Positions 59,098 to 64,000 of a DNA stretch of 64,000 nt are shown here, one piece after another. The number at the start of each line of letters is the position of its first letter. Positions within the stretch are counted from its first letter, which is position 1. Source of the stretch: Streptomyces sp. NBC_01264 (lineage in GTDB: Bacteria > Actinomycetota > Actinomycetes > Streptomycetales > Streptomycetaceae); contig NZ_JAPEOX010000002.1 of the NCBI RefSeq assembly GCF_026340675.1, forward strand, positions 868,001-932,000, in the 5' to 3' direction. The translations under genes were made by a program, and so were the position numbers. The notes under the pieces are model-generated. The model did no database searches. It worked only from the letters and a program-made list of their open reading frames with translations, and was not told where the DNA came from.

Positions 59098-61854
59098 ATG
59101 AAGCTCCGACTGCCCCGGCGCCGCCGAAGCCGCCTGCTCGCGGGCGCCGCCGCGCTCGCCGTCGTCGCGGGGGCGGGCACCCTCACGGCCACCGCCGCGG
59201 CCGGCGACGCCCCGTCCGTGCGCCGCGAGGACAAGGTCCTCGACATGCCCGGCGCCGGGATCGACATCTCGTACTTCACCAGTGGGGACACCTCGGGGGA
59301 CGGTGGGGCGAAACGTCCCGCCGTGCTCCTCGCCCACGGTTTCGGCGGCAGCAAGGAGGACATGCGCCCGCAGGCCGAGCGCCTCGCGCGCGACGGCTAC
59401 GCCGTACTGACCTGGTCCGCGCGCGGATTCGGCCGCTCCGGCGGGAAGATCGGCCTGAACGACCCCGAGTACGAGGTCAAGGACGTCTCCCGGCTGATCG
59501 ACTGGATCGCCGCCCGGCCCGGGGTGCGGCTCGACGCGGCGGGAGATCCGCGCGTCGGAATCGCGGGCGGCTCCTACGGCGGGGCGATCTCCCTGCTCGC
59601 GGCCGGCAACGACCCGCGCGTCGACGCCATCGCCCCCTCGATCACCTACTGGAACCTCGCGGACTCCCTCTTCCCGAACGGCGTCTTCAAGAAGCTGTGG
59701 GCGGGACTCTTCTTCACCACCGGTTCGGCGAGCGGGCTGCAGCCGGGCGCCTCCGCCCAGGGCGCCGCCCCGCGGGCGACCCCGCAGGCGACCCCGCCCG
59801 CACCAGGCTGCGGACGCTTCCAGCCGGAGCTGTGCGCCATGTACGAGCGGGTCGCGGTGGCCGGCAAGCCCGACCCCGAGGCCCGGGCACTGCTGGAGCG
59901 GCGCAGTCCCTCGGCGGTCGGCGGCGCGATCAAGGTGCCGACCCTGATCACGCAGGGCCAGGACGACTCCCTCTTCCCGCTGGACCAGGCCGACGCGATG
60001 GCCCGGGCCATCGCCGCCAACGGCGCGCCCGTCTCCGTGGACTGGGCGGCCGGCGGCCACGACGGGGGCATGCGCGAGGCGGACCGCGTCGAGGACCGGA
60101 CGAAGTCCTGGTTCGACCGGTACCTGAAGGGCGACACGTCCGTGGACACCGGTACCGCCTTCCGCGTCTCGCGCTCCGGCGGCATCGACTCCACCGACGG
60201 CCAGGTCACCCTGCGCGGAGCGAGCGGCTCCACCTATCCCGGGCTGGTGTCCGGGCCGCGCGAGTTCGCGCTGACCGGCCGGGAGCAGACCTTCGCCAAC
60301 CCGGCCGGCGGGGCCCCGCCCGCGCTGTCCGCGCTGCCCGGCATCGGCGGGCAGCTCGCCGCCCTCGGAGGCGGCCTCTCGCTGGACTTCCCCGGGCAGA
60401 ACGCCCGGTTCGACTCGGAGCCGCTGACCTCCGAGACCCGGATCACCGGGACCCCGACCATCACCCTGAAGGTGAGGTCTACAGCTGCGGACGGTTCGGC
60501 CGTCCTGTTCGGCAAGGTGTACGACGTCAGCCCCGACGGACGCCAGCAGGTGCTGCCGAGCCAGCTGGTGGCCCCGATCCGGGTGGAGGACGCGCAGCAG
60601 GACAAGACCGTGGAGCTGCGGCTGCCCGCGATCGACCACGCGGTCGAGGCCGGGCACCGGCTGCGGCTCGTCGTCGCCGCCACCGACCTCGGCTACGCCT
60701 CCCCGGCCGCGCCGGCGACCTACACCGTCTCGGCGCAGGGCCCCCTGGCCGTGCCCGTCGCGGGCGGGGTGCGCACGGCGTCCTCCGGGCTGCCCGCCTG
60801 GACCTGGTGGATGCCGCTCGGAGCCGCGCTGCTGGCCGCGGCGCTGGTGGGGATCCGCAGGACCGGCGGCCGCCGGCCGGGCGGCACGCCTAAGGGCGGG
60901 GCACGGGCGGGCGCGGCGCAGCCGGACCCGGCGCTGGCCGACGTACCGCTGGAGATCACCGGGCTGACCAAGCGCTATGCGAAGGCGCAGGACCGGTACG
61001 CCGTACGGGACCTGTCCTTCCGGGTGGAGAAGGGCCAGGTGCTCGGCCTGCTCGGACCCAACGGCGCGGGCAAGACCACGACCCTGCGGATGCTGATGGG
61101 CCTGATCACTCCGGATGCCGGGGAGATCCGGGTCTTCGGACACCAGGTGCGGGCCGGCGCGCCCGTGCTCTCGCGGGTCGGGGCGTTCGTGGAGGGTGCC
61201 GGCTTCCTGCCGCACCTGACCGGGCGCGCCAACCTGGAGCTGTACTGGCAGGCCACGGGCCGCCCCGCCGCCGACTCCCACATGGAGGAGGCCCTGGACA
61301 TCGCCGGGCTCGGCGACGCGCTGGAGCGGGCGGTACGCACGTACTCGCAGGGCATGCGCCAGCGCCTCGCGATCGCGCAGGCCATGCTCGGCATGCCGGA
61401 CCTGCTGATCCTCGACGAACCGACCAACGGTCTGGACCCGCCGCAGATCCGCGAGATGCGCGACGTGATGATCCGGTACGCGGCCGGCGGGCGGACGGTC
61501 ATCGTCTCCAGCCACCTGCTGTCGGAGGTCGAGCAGTCCTGCACGCACCTGGTGGTCATGGACCGCGGCCGGCTCGTCCAGGCGGGCGAGGTCGCCGAGA
61601 TCACCGGCGGCGGGGACGTCCTGCTGGTGTCGCTGGCGCGGCCGGTGGACGAGTCGGCCGTCGGGAAGATCGCCGCGTTGGAGGGAGTGGAGTCCGTGGC
61701 GCGCGCCGAGGACGGTCTGCTCGTACGGCTGGACGGCGCGAGCGCCGCCGAGCTGATCGCCGAACTCGTACGGCTGGAGGTGCCGGTCTCTGGAGTGGGG
61801 CCGCACCGGCGGCTCGAAGACGCGTTCCTCACCCTGATCGGAGGCGCGGCATGA
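59098..61854 (+). CDS. Fusion of an exported CocE/NonD-type hydrolase with an ABC transporter ATPase
   Basis: 918 aa from ATG 59098. An N-terminal basic-hydrophobic segment (LLAGAAALAVVAGAGTLTAT) leads out through the membrane. An X-Pro dipeptidyl-peptidase/CocE-like domain follows (about 40-570): HGFGGSKEDM, nucleophile GGSYGGAISLL, acid QGQDDSLFPL, His GGHDGGMRE, then a jelly-roll region. A single helix near 580-600 (WTWWMPLGAALLAAALVGI) returns to the cytoplasm, where an ABC ATPase begins: GLLGPNGAGKTTTLRMLMGL, YSQGMRQRLAIAQAML, LLILDEPTNGLDP. The stop overlaps the permease start (ATGA). Hydrolase and transporter energisation are thus on one polypeptide. Confidence 0.92.
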   Translation: MKLRLPRRRRSRLLAGAAALAVVAGAGTLTATAAAGDAPSVRREDKVLDMPGAGIDISYFTSGDTSGDGGAKRPAVLLAHGFGGSKEDMRPQAERLARDGYAVLTWSARGFGRSGGKIGLNDPEYEVKDVSRLIDWIAARPGVRLDAAGDPRVGIAGGSYGGAISLLAAGNDPRVDAIAPSITYWNLADSLFPNGVFKKLWAGLFFTTGSASGLQPGASAQGAAPRATPQATPPAPGCGRFQPELCAMYERVAVAGKPDPEARALLERRSPSAVGGAIKVPTLITQGQDDSLFPLDQADAMARAIAANGAPVSVDWAAGGHDGGMREADRVEDRTKSWFDRYLKGDTSVDTGTAFRVSRSGGIDSTDGQVTLRGASGSTYPGLVSGPREFALTGREQTFANPAGGAPPALSALPGIGGQLAALGGGLSLDFPGQNARFDSEPLTSETRITGTPTITLKVRSTAADGSAVLFGKVYDVSPDGRQQVLPSQLVAPIRVEDAQQDKTVELRLPAIDHAVEAGHRLRLVVAATDLGYASPAAPATYTVSAQGPLAVPVAGGVRTASSGLPAWTWWMPLGAALLAAALVGIRRTGGRRPGGTPKGGARAGAAQPDPALADVPLEITGLTKRYAKAQDRYAVRDLSFRVEKGQVLGLLGPNGAGKTTTLRMLMGLITPDAGEIRVFGHQVRAGAPVLSRVGAFVEGAGFLPHLTGRANLELYWQATGRPAADSHMEEALDIAGLGDALERAVRTYSQGMRQRLAIAQAMLGMPDLLILDEPTNGLDPPQIREMRDVMIRYAAGGRTVIVSSHLLSEVEQSCTHLVVMDRGRLVQAGEVAEITGGGDVLLVSLARPVDESAVGKIAALEGVESVARAEDGLLVRLDGASAAELIAELVRLEVPVSGVGPHRRLEDAFLTLIGGAA

Positions 61855-62801
61855 ACACCGTGACGGATGTGGACGCGAACGGGAACGGGAACGGGGCCAC
61901 CGGCGCGGCCTCGCCCGCGAACGGCGACGTGACGCCGGACGGCATCGGCCGCGAGGTCGCCCACGGCTACCGGGCGAACCGGACGCTGCCGCTGCGCGTG
62001 GAGGCGCTGCGGCAGTGGCGCCGACGGCGGACGCTGGTGATGGGCGGGATCCTGGCCGCGCTGCCCTTCATCCTGATGATCGCCTTCGCGGTCGGCGGCG
62101 GCCCCGGCAGCCGCGGCGGCGACGACGGCCGGATCACCCTCATCGACACGGCGACGGCCTCGGGCGCGAACTTCGCGGCCACCTGCCTGTTCGTGTCGGC
62201 CGGGTTCCTGCTGGTGGTGCCGGTGGCGCTGTTCTGCGGGGACACGGTGGCCTCCGAGGCGAGCTGGTCCTCGCTGCGCTACCTGCTGGCCTCCCCCGTG
62301 CCCAGGGCACGACTGCTGTGGAGCAAGCTGGTGGTGGCCCTCGGGTTCAGCCTGGCCGCGATGGTGCTGCTGCCGCTGGTGGCGCTCGCCGCGGGTACGG
62401 CGGCCTACGGATGGGGTCCGCTGGAGCTCCCCGCGGGCGGCTCGCTGCCGGCCGGGGACACGGTCGGGCGGCTCGCGATCGCCGTGGCCTTCGTCTTCGT
62501 GTCGCAGCTGGTCACGGCCGGGCTGGCGTTCTGGCTGTCGACGCGGACGGACGCGCCGCTGGGTGCGGTGGGCGGGGCGGTCGGGCTGACGATCGTCGGG
62601 AACGTGCTGGACGCGGTGACGGCCCTGGGCTCCTGGCGGGAGTTCCTGCCGGCGCACTGGCAGTTCGCCTGGGCCGACGCCTTGCAGCCGCAGCTCGAAT
62701 GGGGCGGGATGATCAAGGGAACGGTGGTGTCGGTGTCGTACGCCGTGGTGCTGTTCGCGCTGGCGTTCCGCGGGTTCGCGCGCAAGGACATCGTGTCCTG
62801 A
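61851..62801 (+). CDS. ABC transporter permease partner of the hydrolase-ATPase fusion
   Basis: 316 aa from ATG 61851, overlapping the preceding stop. A hydrophilic Asn/Gly/Ala-rich lead (about 1-45) precedes six helices: LVMGGILAALPFILMIAFAVGG, FAATCLFVSAGFLLVVPVALFCGD, LVVALGFSLAAMVLLPLVALAAG and others, of the ABC-2/CcmB-like type. It should form the channel for the ATPase encoded upstream. The exported substrate is unknown. Likely regulated with the fusion gene as a two-gene operon ended by the hairpin at 62871. Confidence 0.9.
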   Translation: MNTVTDVDANGNGNGATGAASPANGDVTPDGIGREVAHGYRANRTLPLRVEALRQWRRRRTLVMGGILAALPFILMIAFAVGGGPGSRGGDDGRITLIDTATASGANFAATCLFVSAGFLLVVPVALFCGDTVASEASWSSLRYLLASPVPRARLLWSKLVVALGFSLAAMVLLPLVALAAGTAAYGWGPLELPAGGSLPAGDTVGRLAIAVAFVFVSQLVTAGLAFWLSTRTDAPLGAVGGAVGLTIVGNVLDAVTALGSWREFLPAHWQFAWADALQPQLEWGGMIKGTVVSVSYAVVLFALAFRGFARKDIVS

Positions 62802-62870
62802 GGCTGCGGGACTGCGGCCGCGGGACTGAGGCCGCGTGCCTGAGGCTGCGCGCCGGAGGCCGCGGCTACC

Positions 62871-62910
62871 GCCGAACGGGACCGTGCTCCGACGCGCGGT
62901 CCCGTTCGGC
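62871..62910 (+). terminator. 14-bp perfect hairpin after the ABC operon
   Basis: GCCGAACGGGACCG (62871-62884) pairs with CGGTCCCGTTCGGC (62897-62910) around a 12-nt loop. The 70 bp before it hold short repeats of GGGACTGAGGCCGCG type. Confidence 0.8.
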
Positions 62911-63032
62911 CGTCGGGTGCCAACTCGGACGGCCCCGCGTGAGCCTGCCGCCCCTGCGGCCCGTACCCCCCAAGAATCGCCCTCGGTCAGGACGTACGGA
63001 CGCGTCCGAACGGCACCGAGGGGTACGACCCG

Positions 63033-63881
63033 ATGGACAGAGCAGGACTTCCGCCTCGCAGGTTCGTGCTGACGGGAGGCCTCACGGCCGCCGCGGCCCT
63101 GCTCACGGGATGCTCGGCGAAGAGCACCCCGAAGCGGACGACGACGGCCGCGCCGGAGCCCAGGCCGAGCACCCCCGAGGGCGCGTACAGCCGCCTGATG
63201 GAGGGCAACAAGCGCTGGGTGAGCGGCAGCCTCAACCACCCCGACCGGGATCCGGACCGCCGTGAGCTGGTGGCGCAGGCGCAGGATCCGTACGGCGTGA
63301 TCCTGGCGTGCATCGACTCCCGGGTGCCGCCTGAGCTGCTCTTCGACACCGGGCTCGGCGACCTGTTCGTCCTGCGTACGGGCGGGCAGGCGGTCGGCCC
63401 GGTGGTGACCGGGTCGGTGGAGTTCGGGCCGATGACGGCGGGCACTCCGCTGATCCTGGTCCTCGGGCACCAGCGCTGCGGGGCCATCGACGCCTCGTAC
63501 AAGGCGTTGCGGGACGGCGACCCGCTGCCCGGCAACCTGCGGGCGATCGAGAAGGCGCTGGTGCCGGCGTACGAGCTGACGGTCAAGGACCCGGGCTCCG
63601 ACCCGGTCGACACGATGATCCGCAACCAGATCAAGGTGACGGCGGACGAACTGCGGGCCAACGCGGATCTGGCCCCCCTGGTGGCGAAGGGCTCGCTGGC
63701 CGTGGTCGGCGGCTACTACTCGCTGGACACCGGCCAGGTGGAGGTCCTGTCCGGGGCGCCGACGGGCACGGCTTCCGCCAGCCCGTCGGCGAGTACGTCG
63801 GCCTCGGCATCGGCGTCCGCGTCCGGATCCGCGTCCCCGTCGGAGTCCGCTTCCGGGAGTCCGTCGCCCGACGCGTCCTGA
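63033..63881 (+). CDS. Exported beta-class carbonic anhydrase with Ser/Ala-rich tail
   Basis: 282 aa from ATG 63033. The N-terminus PPRRFVLTGGLTAAAALLTGCSAKS is a Tat-like signal with lipobox LTGC, so a surface lipoprotein is predicted. Zinc ligands of the beta class: Cys93 with Asp95 and Arg97 (ACIDSRVPP), His146 and Cys149 (GHQRCGAID). The core ends near residue 240. The last 40 residues are a Ser/Ala/Pro low-complexity tail (SASASASASGSASPSES). It would interconvert CO2 and bicarbonate outside the membrane. Confidence 0.93.
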   Translation: MDRAGLPPRRFVLTGGLTAAAALLTGCSAKSTPKRTTTAAPEPRPSTPEGAYSRLMEGNKRWVSGSLNHPDRDPDRRELVAQAQDPYGVILACIDSRVPPELLFDTGLGDLFVLRTGGQAVGPVVTGSVEFGPMTAGTPLILVLGHQRCGAIDASYKALRDGDPLPGNLRAIEKALVPAYELTVKDPGSDPVDTMIRNQIKVTADELRANADLAPLVAKGSLAVVGGYYSLDTGQVEVLSGAPTGTASASPSASTSASASASASGSASPSESASGSPSPDAS

Positions 63882-63906
63882 AGGCGGGACCGAGGCAGGA
63901 CTCCGG

Positions 63907-64000
63907 TCAGCCGGCGGTAGCCGCCGCGACGGCGTCGACCTCCGCGAGGAGTTCGGCGTCGAGCGGCCGGTCGGCGACGGCCGCGTTGGCCCGTACCTGC
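63907..64000 (-). CDS. C-terminal end of a gene cut by the window edge
   Basis: Thirty codons are open on the minus strand up to a TGA at 63909-63907: QVRANAAVADRPLDAELLAE, then VDAVAAATAG. This resembles the C-terminus of aldo/keto reductases (QVxxNxAVxD...LxxLD), but it is too short to be sure. The start lies beyond the window. Confidence 0.45.
   Translation of the reverse strand, partial: QVRANAAVADRPLDAELLAEVDAVAAATAG

Overview
The window reads as a piece of Streptomyces (or closely related actinomycete) chromosome. GC content is very high, third codon positions are almost all G or C, GTG starts and 4-base ATGA/GTGA gene overlaps are common, and the families are typical of the genus: SpoIIE phosphatases, SigB/F-type sigma factors, HATPase anti-sigma factors, Tat-exported enzymes, mycothiol enzymes, a Streptomyces-type class I cholesterol oxidase. 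I see no tRNA, rRNA, IS element, prophage, CRISPR array or recognisable large biosynthetic cluster. The content is a mosaic of stress, cell-envelope, secreted-enzyme and metabolic genes.

Layout. 0-6 kb: a membrane-anchored, degenerate adenylation-domain protein; a VOC protein; an ABC half-exporter and VOC partner behind a near-canonical SoxR box; an alpha/beta hydrolase. 6-12.5 kb: a stress-signalling block (GAF-SpoIIE phosphatase, SigB/F-type sigma factor, two paralogous RsbW-like ATP-binding proteins, two BrkB-type membrane proteins, each with tandem repeats upstream). 12.5-18.7 kb: broken mycothione reductase, fatty-acid desaturase, a 51-aa membrane peptide, AnmK with an MHS-type transporter, a membrane-tethered Mrr-like nuclease. 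18.8-25.8 kb: YbdK-like ligase, double VOC protein, PAP2 phosphatase, third BrkB protein, PAP2-diacylglycerol kinase fusion, beta-hydroxyacid-dehydrogenase-like enzyme. 25.8-30.1 kb: a large NTPase with a probable 3' frameshift and a secreted collagen-like protein with a 3 x 195-bp tandem repeat. 30-34.8 kb: NAD(P)H oxidoreductase with a divergent broken XRE regulator; gluconate locus gntR / gntK-gntP.

34.8-39.4 kb: a small operon (23-codon peptide, P450, hydrolase-like protein lacking its nucleophile, WXG100-like protein), a broken hypothetical gene and a beta-lactamase-fold protein lacking SxxK. 39.5-44.4 kb: DUF4436 protein coupled to an exported agmatine-deiminase-like lipoprotein; a perfect TetR-type palindrome; a Ser/Thr kinase; an ATP-grasp protein. 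44.4-52.6 kb: large secreted subtilase, DHA2 exporter, secreted beta-helix glycosidase, DUF6629 membrane protein. 52.6-57.3 kb: cholesterol oxidase with a KstR-like operator, AhpD-like protein and oxidoreductase, DUF6126-like membrane protein, XRE-cupin regulator with two operator boxes. 57.4-64 kb: 18-C homopolymer, LigB-type DNA ligase, hydrolase-ABC ATPase fusion with its permease, exported beta-carbonic anhydrase, and the end of another gene.

Four genes are broken by frame changes (about 13.55, 25.89, 31.41 and 38.40 kb). That many in 64 kb means either recent decay or uncorrected indels in the assembly, and matters for any functional reading. The most unusual items are the 20-bp x 6 palindromic repeat array with a proline-rich upstream ORF before a BrkB gene, the collagen-like protein with perfectly duplicated 195-bp cassettes, the SoxR and KstR-like operators, and the peptide-P450-hydrolase-WXG operon.
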